Below, in pieces: positions 8,483 through 19,586 of a DNA stretch of 64,000 nucleotides. Below the pieces are notes generated by a model. It saw only the letters and a program-made list of their open reading frames with translations, searched no databases and had not been told where the DNA came from. Positions within the stretch are counted from its first letter, which is position 1. Each line of letters starts with the position of its first letter. Source of the stretch: Magnetospirillum sp. (GTDB taxonomy: Bacteria; Pseudomonadota; Alphaproteobacteria; CACIAM-22H2); the NCBI GenBank assembly GCA_027532905.1, contig JAPZUA010000002.1, positions 1,116,001 to 1,180,000 on the forward strand. Direction: 5' to 3'. Position numbers and translations under genes: made by a program.

Positions 8483-9292
8483 ATGGACCCGACACGCAAC
8501 CCTTCCCCGACACCTCCAACGCCGATCCTGCTGCGCGAAGATCGCGAACATGTCGCGACCCTGACGCTCAATCGCCCGGCCGCGCGCAACGCGCTGTCGC
8601 TTGGGCTCATGACCGAGCTTGAAGCCGCTTTGTCCGACATTCGCAGCGACGCGAATATCAAAGCCGTGATCCTCGCGGCGGCGGGGCCGGTCTTCTGTGC
8701 GGGCCACGATCTCAAGGAAATCCGCGCCAATCCGGGGCGGCAGAATTACGAAGCACTGTTCGCGCAATGCTCGCGGCTGATGACGGCGATCGTGCGCCTG
8801 CCCAAGCCCGTAATCGCGCGCGTGCACGGCGTTGCCACAGCCGCCGGCTGCCAGCTCGTGGCAAGCTGCGACCTCGCGGTAGCGGCCGCCGATGCACGCT
8901 TCGCAACACCGGGGGTCAATATCGGGCTCTTCTGCTCCACGCCGATGGTCGCTTTGTCGCGTGCCGTGAGTCGCAAGGCCGCGATGGAAATGCTGCTCAC
9001 GGGCGACCTTGTCGATGCCGCAACGGCGAAGGCGCTGGGCCTCGTCAATCGCGTGGTCGCACCCGAAGATCTCGCAGCCGCGACGCAAGCGCTTGCAGCA
9101 CAGATCGCGTCCAAGTCGCCCTACGTGCTCGCGATCGGCAAAGAGGCGTTCTACGCGCAGGCCGAAATGTCGCTCGATCAAGCCTACGCCTATGCAAGCG
9201 AAACCATGACGCGCAACATGCTTGCGCGCGACGCCGAAGAGGGCATCGACGCCTTCATCGAAAAACGCCAACCCGTGTGGCAGGGAAAGTGA
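8483..9292 (+). CDS. Enoyl-CoA hydratase/isomerase family protein (ECHDC3-like)
   Basis: A 269-residue crotonase-fold protein. The oxyanion-hole segment PVFCAGHDLKEI (about residues 70-80) and the second loop HGVATAAGCQLVASCDLAVA are clear. The segment ARFATPGVNIGLFCSTPMVA is the form seen in the ECHDC3 subgroup, which lacks the usual catalytic glutamate of true hydratases at this loop, so hydratase activity is doubtful. The start ATG at 8483 follows a poor ribosome site. The next gene follows after two bases, so the two are co-transcribed. Confidence 0.88.
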   Translation: MDPTRNPSPTPPTPILLREDREHVATLTLNRPAARNALSLGLMTELEAALSDIRSDANIKAVILAAAGPVFCAGHDLKEIRANPGRQNYEALFAQCSRLMTAIVRLPKPVIARVHGVATAAGCQLVASCDLAVAAADARFATPGVNIGLFCSTPMVALSRAVSRKAAMEMLLTGDLVDAATAKALGLVNRVVAPEDLAAATQALAAQIASKSPYVLAIGKEAFYAQAEMSLDQAYAYASETMTRNMLARDAEEGIDAFIEKRQPVWQGK

Positions 9293-9294
9293 CC

Positions 9295-9786
9295 ATGGAA
9301 CCCCTCGACTACGACAACGGCTTCATTCGCCGCATTCTGCGCGAGACCAAGACGATCGCGATGGTCGGGGCCAGCACCAATTGGACGCGGCCGAGCTATT
9401 TCGCGATGAAATATCTGCAGCTCAAAGGCTATCGCGTGATCCCGGTCAATCCGGCCTCGGCGGGCCAAGAGCTGCTCGGCGAGACTGTGCGCGCGTCGCT
9501 CAAAGACATCGACGTGCCGGTCGATATGGTGGACGTGTTCCGCGCCTCCGAACATGTCGGCCCCATCGCCGACGAGGCGATCGCGATCGGCGCCAAGGTG
9601 CTGTGGCTGCAATTGGGCGTGCGCAACGATGCGGCCGCCGCCAAAGCCGAGGCGGCCGGCCTCAAAGTCGTGATGGATCGTTGCCCCAAAATCGAGTTCG
9701 GCCGCTTGAGCGGCGAACTCTCGTGGGGCGGCATCAATTCGGGCCTGATCTCGTCCAAGCGCGCCAAGATCGTCCGGCGCGCCTGA
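9295..9786 (+). CDS. CoA-binding domain protein (YccU type)
   Basis: A 163-residue single Rossmann-fold CoA-binding protein. The N-terminal loop TIAMVGASTNWTRPSYF (about 20-36) is followed by the conserved GYRVIPVNPA and IDVPVDMVDVFR. KVLWLQLGVRN and MDRCPKIEFGRL form the C-terminal part. It equals the CoA-binding half of succinyl-CoA synthetase without a catalytic His domain. The role is not established, but the family is widespread. It follows the ECHDC3-like gene at two bases. It ends two bases before the alaS stop on the other strand. Confidence 0.9.
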   Translation: MEPLDYDNGFIRRILRETKTIAMVGASTNWTRPSYFAMKYLQLKGYRVIPVNPASAGQELLGETVRASLKDIDVPVDMVDVFRASEHVGPIADEAIAIGAKVLWLQLGVRNDAAAAKAEAAGLKVVMDRCPKIEFGRLSGELSWGGINSGLISSKRAKIVRRA

Positions 9787-9787
9787 T

Positions 9788-12451
9788 TTAGGCTTTCGCC
9801 GCGACCGCTGCCTTGATGGCGGCCAGGGCCGCATCGGCCTTGGCACCGTCGGGCCCGCCGCCTTGCGCCATGTCCGGGCGCCCGCCCCCGCCTTTGCCGC
9901 CGAGCTCGGCAACGCCGATGCGCACGAGATCGACCGCACTCACCTTGGCGACCGCATCTTCCGTGACGGCGACGACGAGCGAGGCTTTGCCGTCTTCGAT
10001 CGACACGAGAGCGACGACGCCCGAGCCGATCTGCTTTTTGAGCTCGTCGGCCGTGGCTTTGAGTTCGCGCGCGGGCGTGTTGTCGAGTTTGCGTGCCGCG
10101 TATTTGAGGCTGCCGACCTGCTCGACCCCGCCGCCCGCCGAAGCGCCGCCACCGCCCACGGCCAATGCGCGGCGCGCATCGGCCAATTCGCGCTCGAGTT
10201 TCCGACGTTCCTCGAGCAAGGCCGCCAGACGTGCCGGCACATCGGCTGGCACGGTCTTGGCAATGCTCGCGGCATCGGCCAACAGGCGCGTCTGCTCGCC
10301 GAGATATGCACGCGCACCCTCGCCTGTGACCGCCTCGATGCGCCGCACGCCGGCGGCGACCGCACCTTCCGACACGATCTTGAACAAGCCGATATCGCCC
10401 GTCCGCCGCACATGCGTGCCGCCGCACAATTCGGTCGAGAAAGGCTTTTCCTCGGCATTGCCGCGCGCATAGCCCATCGAGACGACGCGCACTTCCTCGC
10501 CGTATTTCTCGCCGAACAAAGCAAGTGCACCCGCTTCGACCGCAGCATCCGGAGTCATCAGACGCGTGGCGACATCCTGGTTTTCGAGAATACGACGATT
10601 GACGTCGTCTTCGACCGCCGCAATGTCGTCGGCTGTCAGCGGCGTGGGCTGCGAGATATCGAAGCGCAGGCGGTCGGGCGAAACGAGCGAGCCCTTCTGC
10701 GTCACATGGTCGCCCAAGCGACGACGCAAGGCTTCGTGCAACAGGTGCGTCGCGGAATGGTTGGCGCGCGTGCGGTCGCGGCGCGCGCCGTCGACGCGCA
10801 GTTCGGCGAAGTCGCCGACCTTGACGCTGCCTTTGGCGACGCGACCGATATGCGCGAACACGTCGCCCGCCATTTTTTGCACATCTTCGATCGCGATCTC
10901 GGCCCCGGCGGCCGTGAAGACGGCACCGGCATCGCCCGTCTGGCCGCCGGATTCGCCGTAGAACGGCGTCTGGTTGGCGACCAGCCACACGGCGTCGCCC
11001 TGCTTGGCGGCGTCCGTTTCCTTGCCGTCCACAACGAGGGCCACGATCTTGCCTTCGGCGGCTTCGGTGTCGTAGCCGAGGAACTCGCTCGCACCGACCT
11101 TTTCGCGCAGCTCGAACCAGACGCGCTCGCCCGCGACTTCGCCCGACCCCGCCCAGCTTTTGCGCGCCTCGGCCTTTGCCGCTTCCATGGAGGCGGCAAA
11201 GCCGTCGGTATCCACGCCCACGCCGCGACCGCGCAGCACGTCCTGCGTGAGGTCGAGCGGGAAGCCGTAGGTGTCGTAGAGCTTGAAGGCGACTTCGCCC
11301 GCCAGGCGGTCGCCCTTGCCGAGCGACGAGGCGGACTCATCGAGCAGGCGCAGGCCGCGTTCGAGCATCTGCTTGAAGCGCGTTTCCTCGAGCTTCAGCG
11401 TTTCGCTTGCAAGGGCACTTGCGCGCACGAGCTCGGGGTAGGCCTGGCCCATCGCATCGACGAGGGTCGCCACAAGCCGGTGCATCAACGGCTCCTTGCA
11501 GCCGATGATGTGCGCATGGCGCATGGCGCGGCGCATGATCCGGCGCAGTACGTAGCCGCGACCTTCGTTGGACGGCAGCACGCCGTCCGCAATCAGGAAG
11601 CAGGCCGAGCGTAGATGGTCCGCGATCACGCGATGCGAGACCGCGTGCGGCCCGTCGGCGGCAACGCCCGAAGCGTCGGCCGAGGCGAGGATGATGCGGC
11701 GCATGAGGTCGATGTCGTAGTTGTCGTGCTTGCCCTGCAGCACGGCCGTGATGCGCTCGAGGCCCATGCCGGTGTCGATCGACGGCTTCGGCAAGGAGAC
11801 GCGCTCGTTCGCCGAAATCTGCTCGAACTGCATGAAGACGAGATTCCATATCTCGATGAAGCGGTCGCCGTCGGCGTCGGGCGAGCCCGGCGGGCCGCCC
11901 GCGACCTTGGGACCGTGGTCGAAGAAGATTTCCGAGCACGGGCCGCAGGGCCCCGTATCGCCCATGGCCCAGAAATTGTCCGACGTCGCAATGCGGATGA
12001 TGCGCTCTTCGGGCAGGCCTGCGATCTTCTTCCAGAATCCGGCCGCCGCGTCGTCGTCGTGGTAGACGGTGACGCTGAGCCGATCCTTGGGCAGGCCGTA
12101 TTCCTTGGTGATCAGCGTCCAGGCATGTTCGATCGCCTGTTCCTTGAAATAGTCGCCGAACGAAAAATTGCCGAGCATCTCGAAAAAGGTGTGATGCCGG
12201 GCCGTATAGCCGACATTCTCGAGATCGTTGTGCTTGCCGCCCGCGCGCACGCATTTTTGCGACGTGGCCGCGCGCACATAGCTGCGCTTCTCCTGGCCGG
12301 TGAAGACATTCTTGAACTGCACCATCCCGGCATTGGTGAACATCAAGGTCGGGTCGTTGCGCGGCACCAGCGGCGACGACGCCACTACCTGGTGGCCGTT
12401 CTTGGCGAAATAGTCGAGGAAGGTCTTGCGGACGTCGCTTGCACTCGTCAT
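9788..12451 (-). CDS. alaS: Alanine--tRNA ligase
   Basis: An 887-residue enzyme that charges tRNA-Ala and edits mischarged Ser and Gly. The N-terminal class II catalytic core starts [20 protein letters not shown] and includes [13 protein letters not shown] and the motif 2/3 regions. The editing domain carries [20 protein letters not shown] and the zinc-binding [11 protein letters not shown]. The C-terminal oligomerisation and DHHA1 domain ends in [15 protein letters not shown]. Length is that of full AlaS. It lies downstream of recA on the same strand, a conserved order in alphaproteobacteria, but with 296 bases between, enough for its own promoter. Confidence 0.98.
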   Translation of the reverse strand: MTSASDVRKTFLDYFAKNGHQVVASSPLVPRNDPTLMFTNAGMVQFKNVFTGQEKRSYVRAATSQKCVRAGGKHNDLENVGYTARHHTFFEMLGNFSFGDYFKEQAIEHAWTLITKEYGLPKDRLSVTVYHDDDAAAGFWKKIAGLPEERIIRIATSDNFWAMGDTGPCGPCSEIFFDHGPKVAGGPPGSPDADGDRFIEIWNLVFMQFEQISANERVSLPKPSIDTGMGLERITAVLQGKHDNYDIDLMRRIILASADASGVAADGPHAVSHRVIADHLRSACFLIADGVLPSNEGRGYVLRRIMRRAMRHAHIIGCKEPLMHRLVATLVDAMGQAYPELVRASALASETLKLEETRFKQMLERGLRLLDESASSLGKGDRLAGEVAFKLYDTYGFPLDLTQDVLRGRGVGVDTDGFAASMEAAKAEARKSWAGSGEVAGERVWFELREKVGASEFLGYDTEAAEGKIVALVVDGKETDAAKQGDAVWLVANQTPFYGESGGQTGDAGAVFTAAGAEIAIEDVQKMAGDVFAHIGRVAKGSVKVGDFAELRVDGARRDRTRANHSATHLLHEALRRRLGDHVTQKGSLVSPDRLRFDISQPTPLTADDIAAVEDDVNRRILENQDVATRLMTPDAAVEAGALALFGEKYGEEVRVVSMGYARGNAEEKPFSTELCGGTHVRRTGDIGLFKIVSEGAVAAGVRRIEAVTGEGARAYLGEQTRLLADAASIAKTVPADVPARLAALLEERRKLERELADARRALAVGGGGASAGGGVEQVGSLKYAARKLDNTPARELKATADELKKQIGSGVVALVSIEDGKASLVVAVTEDAVAKVSAVDLVRIGVAELGGKGGGGRPDMAQGGGPDGAKADAALAAIKAAVAAKA

Positions 12452-12536
12452 CGGGACAGGCTCGCTCCAGGCTCTTCGAAAAGGGGCCTAGATGTAGCTT
12501 CGCGGCGGCGGGGTGTCTAGCGACGGGAAACGAAAG

Positions 12537-12584
12537 ACGGGTCGGCGGTCGCGGCACTTCGGGCTTATGCGACAGCCGACCCGT
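12537..12584 (-). terminator. Large hairpin between recA and alaS, possible recA terminator
   Basis: ACGGGTCGGC at 12537-12546 pairs perfectly with 12575-12584, and just inside, after a single mismatch, GTCGC pairs with GCGAC, giving a 15-bp stem. On the minus strand the tail is CTTTCGTTT, a weak U-tract; on the plus strand TTTT follows directly. It is about 160 bases after the recA stop and 85 bases before alaS, so it could end recA transcription or sit in the alaS leader. Confidence 0.5.
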
Positions 12585-12747
12585 TTTGGCCCGGGAAGGA
12601 CCCGCCGACCGCCGATTAAGCGGTACGGGCGATCCGGGGCGGCAATTGCGTCGTCGGAAACGAAGTCTTCGGAAACAGGGTCACACACCAGACGGGTTCG
12701 GGGCCACTCTCCCCTTGCCCGTCCGGGCAGGCTTTAGAGGTTGGAAC

Positions 12748-13830
<1,083 letters not shown>

Positions 13831-13938
13831 CCTCACACCCTCCATATCAGGGGCGGTTGCGTAAGGCCAACGCCCCATCGCAAACGCCGTTTGACCATTC
13901 GCCGAAATAACGCGCCGTAAAATTCGTCGATACCTTGA

Positions 13939-13953
13939 GTACTTTATTTGTTC
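13939..13953 (-). promoter_or_regulatory. Candidate LexA (SOS) site, recA-proximal
   Basis: The plus strand reads GTAC, seven bases, GTTC. This differs by one base from the GTTC-N7-GTTC direct repeat bound by alphaproteobacterial LexA. It is one of two GTAC-N7-GTTC copies in the 235-bp region upstream of recA, 66 bp apart, which makes chance less likely. Regulation by LexA is inference. Confidence 0.5.
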
Positions 13954-14004
13954 CCAGAAGCATCCCGGTGCGAAACCGCCTTGGCCCCGCACCGTGAGCA
14001 CAGA

Positions 14005-14026
14005 GTACCAACTTTGTTCTAGAACA
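14005..14026 (-). promoter_or_regulatory. Candidate LexA (SOS) site with overlapping palindrome, recA-distal
   Basis: GTAC-N7-GTTC occupies 14005-14019, the second copy of the motif upstream of recA. The GTTC half also forms part of a perfect 12-bp palindrome, TGTTCTAGAACA, at 14015-14026. The palindrome contains GTTC and GAAC halves back to back, so two repressor dimers or a different protein might bind here. Confidence 0.5.
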
Positions 14027-14033
14027 CAAGGGG

Positions 14034-14060
14034 AAAATCGTACCGTTTGACGATTTTTTT
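14034..14060 (-). terminator. Hairpin terminator after the TPR gene
   Basis: AAAATCGT (14034-14041) pairs perfectly with ACGATTTT (14050-14057) around an eight-base loop, flanked by TTT on the plus strand. It lies 6 bases beyond the stop of the large minus-strand TPR gene and just before the recA control region, so it most likely insulates recA from that transcript. The U-tract on the minus strand is inside the stem, so efficiency is uncertain. Confidence 0.55.
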
Positions 14061-14065
14061 GAAGA

Positions 14066-17000
14066 TCAGCCGGTCGCGGGCTTGGCGGGGCCGGCTAGAC
14101 GCTGGCGATAGCCCGACATGAAAGATTCGAACGGCGCAAGCGAGGAAACGCGTGCGGCGATGGACGCGATGTCGGGGGTGGCCCCCGCCTTGTCGGCCGT
14201 GAGCACGCGGAATACCTCGGCATAGGGCGAACGGGCCATGGCGGGGCCGAATCGCTCGCGCAGGCGTGCTGTCCCTGCATCGTCGCCCGCGAGGGCCAGC
14301 GACACGGCCAGATGCAGCGTCTGGCGCGCGCGATTGTCTTCGAAGGGTTGGTTGGCGGCAGGCGGCGCGCCGACGAGGCGCTCGAGCGCTTGGGCGGCAG
14401 CGGGCCAAGCACGCGTGCGCAAAGCGATTTCGGCGCGCAGCAGATCGGCATCGCTGCCGGTATCGCCCTCGAGCCGCGCCAACGCGTCGGGTGCACGCCC
14501 CAGATCGGCCAAAGCGCGTGCCGCCAAACGCCCGCGCTCGCGCCGGACAGTGGCGGACTCGCCCACCCCGTCGGATGCGTCGAGCGCTTCGAGGGCGAGC
14601 TGCGGCTTGCGGTCGAGCAATCGGATCGCGGCAAGCCGTGCCCCCGCCTCCGCGCGCGGCTGGCCTTGCAGGCGGTTGCGCATCTGATGATCGAGCAATT
14701 CGCCGGCCCGATCGAGCAGATCAACCGCGACCAAGCGCTCGACGAGTTTGCGCACCATCTCGTCGCCCTCGGGGCCCATCGGCACGAGATCGCGATAGTC
14801 CTCGAACAGACCGATCGCGGCCACGGGCGACATGCCGTCGGCCCCGCCGCTCAAGAACAGCTTGCGGAACTCGGCGCGCACGTCGTTTTCAAGCTCGGGC
14901 CGGTCGCGCGCCTGCGGGAAGCGCTCGGCCGTTTCGCGCAATGTGCGCACCCCCTGGCGGAAATCGCCGGTTGCCAGCTGCGCCTTGCCCAGACGGCGCT
15001 GGATCTCGAATTCAAGCTCGTCGCCGCGCCATGCAAAGCGCAGCCGCTCGAGGGCCGCGACGGTTTCCTGCGGCGTGATCTCGCCCTTGCTGGATTGCAG
15101 CTCGACGCGCGCAAGCTCGGCCTGCACGCGCGCGCGCGTGACCGTGCCCAACGACAGCGTGCGCCACGCGGCAAGCGCCGCACGCTCGTCGCCGCGTTCG
15201 AGCGCGATGCGCCCACGCAGATAGTCGGCGCGCGCCTGGTCGCCGCGGCTCGGGTTCGACGCCAGAACCTGCTCGATGCGGCGCTGGGCCACGTCGAGTT
15301 CCTTGCCCTCGATGCGCGCCTCGGCGATCGCAAGCCCCAGGCGATTGGCGAACAGTCGGGGGAAGCGGCTCGAGACGTCGGTGGCGCGGTCGAACTGCAG
15401 CAACGCCGCTTGCGGATCGTTCTGCGCCATCGCGAGAGCACCACGCCACATGGCAGCTTCGCCCTCCTGGTCGAGGCTCGAATGGTTGAGCCAGCGCGCC
15501 GCCTCGTCGAGATTGCCGCTGTAGAGCTCGGCCACGCCGCGCATGGCGCGGTTCTGCGGCCCGTCGAGCAGTTGCGGGCGCTCCTCGCCGATCAGGCGCA
15601 GCATCGCATTGGTTTCAGCGAACAGCCCGTGCGAGAACATGAAGCGCGCATAATCGAGCCGTGCAAGGTTACGCGCATCGCCCGGACGGCTTGCCGCGAT
15701 GGCGCGCTCAAGTGCGGGCTGGTCTTCGTTGAACTTCGCAGGCCCGCCCCGCTGCCACGCCGCAAGATCGAGCAATGCGCCCTGGCGCAAGGGCGGAGCA
15801 CCCGGCGTGCCGATCGCGGTGGGCGCGGTCACGAACAGGGCGCGCGAGGACGAGATTTCGACGGCCGTGCCGAGCGGGCGCACGGCGATCGTGTCGTCGT
15901 CGGGTCGCACGACGGCGCCTTGCATGCTGCCGAGGATTTGGAATTGCGGATAGCGGCGCGTGTCGGCAAGCCCGATCCCTGCGACCGCCGTCGGCACGAT
16001 CGCAAGCTCGTCGCCGATTTCCGGATCGCGCAGACGCAGCACGTTCTGCGCCCCTTCCATTTCGATCGACACGCGTGCATCGGCCGGCGTGTCGGGATTG
16101 CGGATCACGATCTGCAGCGGCTTCTCGGGCCGGCGCGGCAGGCGGCCAAGCTCGACGACCCAGGCCGCTCCGTCTCGCCGGACGAGCGCATAAGCGCCAT
16201 TGCGCGGGCTCATGCGAACGACGGTGCCCTGGCTTTCGACGAGTTCGACCTCGCCCAGCATGTCGCGCATCTGCGGCCCGTCCTGCAGCACGGTAAGATC
16301 GAGATCGACCGGCTTGTCGAACGCGATCCACAAATATTGGCCGCGCCCGAACACGGCGAGCCCGATGGGCTCGCTGAAGCCGAAGCGAAGTGCGTCGAAA
16401 TTCTCCTCGCGCGTGACCTCGACGGGCACGCGTCCGCCGAGCGCCACAAGATTGGCGGCGGCCGAGCGCGCTGCAGCCGCCGGAGCGGCAGGCTGGCTCA
16501 GCCCCAATGCCTGCGCTTGCTGGGCAAGCGCTTCGAAATCCGGCGTGCCCGGCCGACGGGCCGCTTGGTTTGCCGCCGCCGACGCCTGTGCAGCAGATGC
16601 GGGTTGGCGCGCCTGCGCTTGGTTTGTGGCCGCTTGGTTTTGCGCCGCTTGGGCGGCTTGGGCTTGTGCCGGCGTGGGCAATTGCACGAGTTGCGTCGTC
16701 GGCCGGTCGGTCGGGATCGAGCCGTCGCGCACCAGATCGAGCACGACGCGGGGACCTGCGCGGAAATGCCGCAAGCCGACATTGTCGTTGAGCGTCATTT
16801 CGAGCGTCGTGCGGTCGGCCGTGCGCGCCGCGCGCACTGCCGAGGTCGATGCCTGCAACCCGGCCGCGATCGCCGCTTGATTGAGCGCCACGGGGGCGCC
16901 GAATGTCATCGTTGCGGTGCGCCCGTTCTGCTCGATGCGATAGTCGATATCTTCGGGCCAATCGAACACCGCGCGATCGAATCCGGGATTGTTGCCGAAG

Positions 17001-17398
17001 CGTACGGCAACGCTCGCAACCGGTGGTGCGCCCGCCGGTGCTGCCGAAGGTGCAGCCGACGGCGGCCGCGCAGCGGGGGCGGCAGCCGCCGGTCCCGGCT
17101 CTGGGGGTGCAAACGGCGGCGGCGCACTCGCCGGTGCGGAGGCCCACGGCGGCGGTGCAATTGCTGCCCCCGGAGCGGGCGCCTGGGGGGCTGGCGCTTG
17201 CGGTGCAGGTGCTTGAAAATTCGACGGCGGCGGGAAGCTCGGTGCGGCGGGGCTCCCGGCTTCAGGCGATGCCGGAAAACTGCGCCAGGGTGCGGTCTGC
17301 GCAGCAAGCTCGGCAACGCCCAGGCACGTCAACGCCAGCAGAATTGCCGCAAAGCGGCCTGCCCGTGCGCGTGCGTGCCAATGGTTTCGCGTCGCCAT
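14066..17398 (-). CDS. Large exported protein with AMIN-like and TPR-like regions
   Basis: An 1,110-residue protein. Residues 1-33 form a signal peptide (hydrophobic [19 protein letters not shown]). Residues 35-127 are a Pro/Ala-rich, probably disordered stretch. Residues 128-225 look like an AMIN-type beta domain ([18 protein letters not shown] to [13 protein letters not shown]), and after an Ala/Gln-rich linker (240-300) a second beta-rich segment starts near 323. From about 560 to the end are helical TPR-like repeats (for example [20 protein letters not shown]). AMIN domains often target periplasmic proteins to peptidoglycan. It follows cheY-cheZ on the same strand by 117 bases, so a role in the cell envelope around the flagellum is possible but is inference. 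No enzymatic motif is visible. Confidence 0.8.
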   Translation of the reverse strand: MATRNHWHARARAGRFAAILLALTCLGVAELAAQTAPWRSFPASPEAGSPAAPSFPPPSNFQAPAPQAPAPQAPAPGAAIAPPPWASAPASAPPPFAPPEPGPAAAAPAARPPSAAPSAAPAGAPPVASVAVRFGNNPGFDRAVFDWPEDIDYRIEQNGRTATMTFGAPVALNQAAIAAGLQASTSAVRAARTADRTTLEMTLNDNVGLRHFRAGPRVVLDLVRDGSIPTDRPTTQLVQLPTPAQAQAAQAAQNQAATNQAQARQPASAAQASAAANQAARRPGTPDFEALAQQAQALGLSQPAAPAAAARSAAANLVALGGRVPVEVTREENFDALRFGFSEPIGLAVFGRGQYLWIAFDKPVDLDLTVLQDGPQMRDMLGEVELVESQGTVVRMSPRNGAYALVRRDGAAWVVELGRLPRRPEKPLQIVIRNPDTPADARVSIEMEGAQNVLRLRDPEIGDELAIVPTAVAGIGLADTRRYPQFQILGSMQGAVVRPDDDTIAVRPLGTAVEISSSRALFVTAPTAIGTPGAPPLRQGALLDLAAWQRGGPAKFNEDQPALERAIAASRPGDARNLARLDYARFMFSHGLFAETNAMLRLIGEERPQLLDGPQNRAMRGVAELYSGNLDEAARWLNHSSLDQEGEAAMWRGALAMAQNDPQAALLQFDRATDVSSRFPRLFANRLGLAIAEARIEGKELDVAQRRIEQVLASNPSRGDQARADYLRGRIALERGDERAALAAWRTLSLGTVTRARVQAELARVELQSSKGEITPQETVAALERLRFAWRGDELEFEIQRRLGKAQLATGDFRQGVRTLRETAERFPQARDRPELENDVRAEFRKLFLSGGADGMSPVAAIGLFEDYRDLVPMGPEGDEMVRKLVERLVAVDLLDRAGELLDHQMRNRLQGQPRAEAGARLAAIRLLDRKPQLALEALDASDGVGESATVRRERGRLAARALADLGRAPDALARLEGDTGSDADLLRAEIALRTRAWPAAAQALERLVGAPPAANQPFEDNRARQTLHLAVSLALAGDDAGTARLRERFGPAMARSPYAEVFRVLTADKAGATPDIASIAARVSSLAPFESFMSGYRQRLAGPAKPATG

Positions 17399-17515
17399 CG
17401 CGTTGCGCGTACCTGTTTGCTGTCCTGCCTCGGCCGAAATGACCTGCCAGTCTACACCAGCCGCCGCCCGGCTCGAGCTAAGTGCCCGAATCGACAGACG
17501 ATTCTAAGCGTTTGC

Positions 17516-18229
17516 TCAGGCCTTGTCGAACAGCGCGTCGATATCCGCTTGATTTGGCGCCCCGCCGGGCGCTTGCGGGCCATTCAGCAACGCTTCGTCG
17601 CCGGTTCGCTTTGGCTTCGACGCGGCCGCCGATACTTGCGACAGATCCACTTTGGGCAGGTTGAGCGTGGCCAACAATTCCGCCACGGTCGTATCGACTT
17701 CCTTGAGAACCGAGACGACCTTGGAAATGCGCTGGCCGGTAATGTCCTGGAAATTGCAGGCTTCGTAGATCGCCGTCACGTCCTGCGTGATGGCAGCCGT
17801 CGCATCGCCCGGCATGGCGCGCGCCGTCTTCTCGATGCGCTCGACCGCGTCCAGGATGGCGTTGGTCGCAGACTCGGTGGCCCCGACGATGGCGCTGAGT
17901 TCGTCGCCGGCCGTCGGCAGATGCGTGCGCCCGATCTCTTGGGCTTGCAGGGCTGCCAAATCACGTTTGGCGTGCGCGATAATGAGGCCGAGGCGCGCAA
18001 TGCCACTATTGACTGCCGAGCCAGCGGCGGCCTTCGGCTTCTTTGCCGCGGGCTTCTTCGCCGCGGACTTCTTCGAGAGCGGCTTTTTGCGGGCAGGCAT
18101 TTTGGAAGGTGCCAGCTTGCGCGCCGGTGCTTTTGCAGCCTTTTTTGCGCGCTGCATCCGCCCCGGTTTTTTCGTCACAACGGCCTTTTTGGTCGCTGCG
18201 GCTTTCTTCTTTTTATTGGTTTTTGCCAC
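17516..18229 (-). CDS. cheZ: CheY-P phosphatase CheZ with a lysine-rich N-terminal tail
   Basis: A 237-residue protein from a GTG start. The CheZ four-helix core includes the catalytic segment ACNFQDITGQRISKVV with Asp162 and Gln166, equivalent to the residues that position water for CheY-P hydrolysis, and the C-terminal helix NQADIDALFDKA resembles the CheY-tethering tail. Unusually, residues 1-66 contain 23 Lys and 4 Arg and no acidic residue, in AAKKP-like repeats reminiscent of histone H1 or AlgP tails. An internal Met25 or Met44 could give a shorter protein. It lies 52 bases after cheY. The core call is firm; the tail's role is unknown. Confidence 0.9.
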   Translation of the reverse strand: MAKTNKKKKAAATKKAVVTKKPGRMQRAKKAAKAPARKLAPSKMPARKKPLSKKSAAKKPAAKKPKAAAGSAVNSGIARLGLIIAHAKRDLAALQAQEIGRTHLPTAGDELSAIVGATESATNAILDAVERIEKTARAMPGDATAAITQDVTAIYEACNFQDITGQRISKVVSVLKEVDTTVAELLATLNLPKVDLSQVSAAASKPKRTGDEALLNGPQAPGGAPNQADIDALFDKA

Positions 18230-18281
18230 CGCTTCGCCCCTTCCCGCGCTCGGGTCCGTGGTCGATCCGTGCCAGTTGGGC

Positions 18282-18668
18282 TTAGAAGTCGCCCAACACG
18301 GTCGCGATCTTGCCTTTCAGCGTTCCGGCATTGAAGGGCTTGACGATGTAGTTGTTGACGCCCGCCTGCTTGGCCGCGACCACGTTCTCGGTCTTGCTTT
18401 CGGCCGTGACCATGATGAACGGGATGTGCTTGAGCTTGGGGTCTGCGCGCACTTCCTGCAGCAGCTGCAGCCCGGTCATCGGCTGCATGTTCCAGTCCGA
18501 TATGATCAGGCCGTATTCTTTCTGGCGGATCTTCGCGAGCGCAGACGAACCATCTTCCGCTTCGTCCACGCTCGTGAAACCGATCTGGTTGAGAAGGTTT
18601 TTCACGATACGCAGCATCGTCTTGTAATCGTCGACGATGAGAACGTTCATACGAAGATCGACGGCCAT
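18282..18668 (-). CDS. cheY: Chemotaxis response regulator CheY
   Basis: A 128-residue single receiver domain. The acidic pocket is Asp13/Asp14 (LIVDDYKTM), the phosphorylation site is Asp58 (ISDWNM), with Thr88 (MVTAE) and Lys110 (YIVKPFN). Phospho-CheY binds FliM to change flagellar rotation. ATG 18668 follows AGGAG. It is followed by cheZ, whose product removes the phosphate, and preceded by a 192-base gap after motE with an AT-rich patch (about 18760-18800) that may hold its promoter. The sequence MTGLQLLQEVR is typical of CheY rather than of DNA-binding regulators. Confidence 0.95.
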   Translation of the reverse strand: MAVDLRMNVLIVDDYKTMLRIVKNLLNQIGFTSVDEAEDGSSALAKIRQKEYGLIISDWNMQPMTGLQLLQEVRADPKLKHIPFIMVTAESKTENVVAAKQAGVNNYIVKPFNAGTLKGKIATVLGDF

Positions 18669-18860
18669 CTAGTTTCTCCTACCCCTGACGCGATAGCGGA
18701 TGCTGCCGAATTCAGCCGGGCCAACCCGACCGGGCAGACCGCCGCAGTGCCCATCCTTAGACGATGAATGTTAAAAGCTTACTAATAGAGCCTTCGGTCG
18801 AGGTAAAGCCCCTCTTTGCACGACCGGAATGTTTGCGGCCGTTGCCCTGCCCGGCAAGTT

Positions 18861-19586
18861 TCACCCCGCCCGTGCGGGGATCTGCGAAGCGGGCTGGTTG
18901 CCGGGCTGGCGGCGGCGGGCAAGCTCGGCCGTGATCTGCTGGGCCCGGATCGGGTTCATCTGCGCCAGGATCGGGGCCGCACGGCGCTCGTTCATAGCCT
19001 CGACCAGTTCGAGCAGGATCGGCAGTTCCATCTGTTCGAAAATGCGCGCCGCTTCCGTCGGCTTCATGTTCTGGAACATGCGCACGAGGCTTTGGCGACG
19101 GGCTTGTTCCTGGTCGTCGTATTTGGCGATGGCACTTTGGACGGCCGTTTGCAGGCCTTTGAGTTCGTCGACCTGCTGTTGGATGCGCCGTTCGGCGGCC
19201 TGCAGGATCGCTTCGCGCTGCTCAAGCTCGGCCTCGCGACGGTCAATCTCCTCGCGGCGCTTGGCGAGATCCTCGAGCGCGTCGAGTTCGCCGGGGCTAA
19301 ACGTGCGCTCGCCGTCGGGTTGCACGCTGCCTGCGCGCGTGCGCGCGGGCGGCTCGGCGGCCGGCGCTCCTTGCGTAGATTGGGCTTGGGCGAACTGCAC
19401 GGGCGGCATCGTCGCCTGCGGGGCGGCGCGCGGACCCGGTGCGGGTGCGGCGGGTATGGACGCACGCTGCGGGCTCGGCGATTGCTGGGCCACCGCACTG
19501 CCGAGATTGCCGAGCCGCAAGCCCAGCATCAGCACGCCGACGAGAATGAGAACCGGCAGCAGCCGGATACGTTCGAAAATCTTCAT
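18861..19586 (-). CDS. motE: Flagellar motor protein MotE-like
   Basis: A 241-residue protein. An N-terminal membrane segment or signal (about 8-27, LLPVLILVGVLMLGLRLG) is followed by a Pro/Ala/Gln-rich linker, a charged coiled coil (about 95-160, DLAKRREEIDRREAELEQRE) and a C-terminal MgtE-N-like helical domain (MKPTEAARIFEQMELPILL). This layout is that of MotE, a periplasmic chaperone of the flagellar motor protein MotC in rhizobia. Its start overlaps the stop of the DUF6468 gene (ATGA), and fliM and fliL stand just upstream, so it belongs to a flagellar operon. Confidence 0.88.
   Translation of the reverse strand: MKIFERIRLLPVLILVGVLMLGLRLGNLGSAVAQQSPSPQRASIPAAPAPGPRAAPQATMPPVQFAQAQSTQGAPAAEPPARTRAGSVQPDGERTFSPGELDALEDLAKRREEIDRREAELEQREAILQAAERRIQQQVDELKGLQTAVQSAIAKYDDQEQARRQSLVRMFQNMKPTEAARIFEQMELPILLELVEAMNERRAAPILAQMNPIRAQQITAELARRRQPGNQPASQIPARAG

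Noticed and set aside
14312-18334. A 1,340-residue open frame on the plus strand opposite the TPR, cheZ and part of cheY genes.
   Set aside because: It is antisense to three recognisable genes, has Arg/Gln/Ala-rich composition typical of a shadow frame in GC-rich DNA, and shows no domain or ribosome site.
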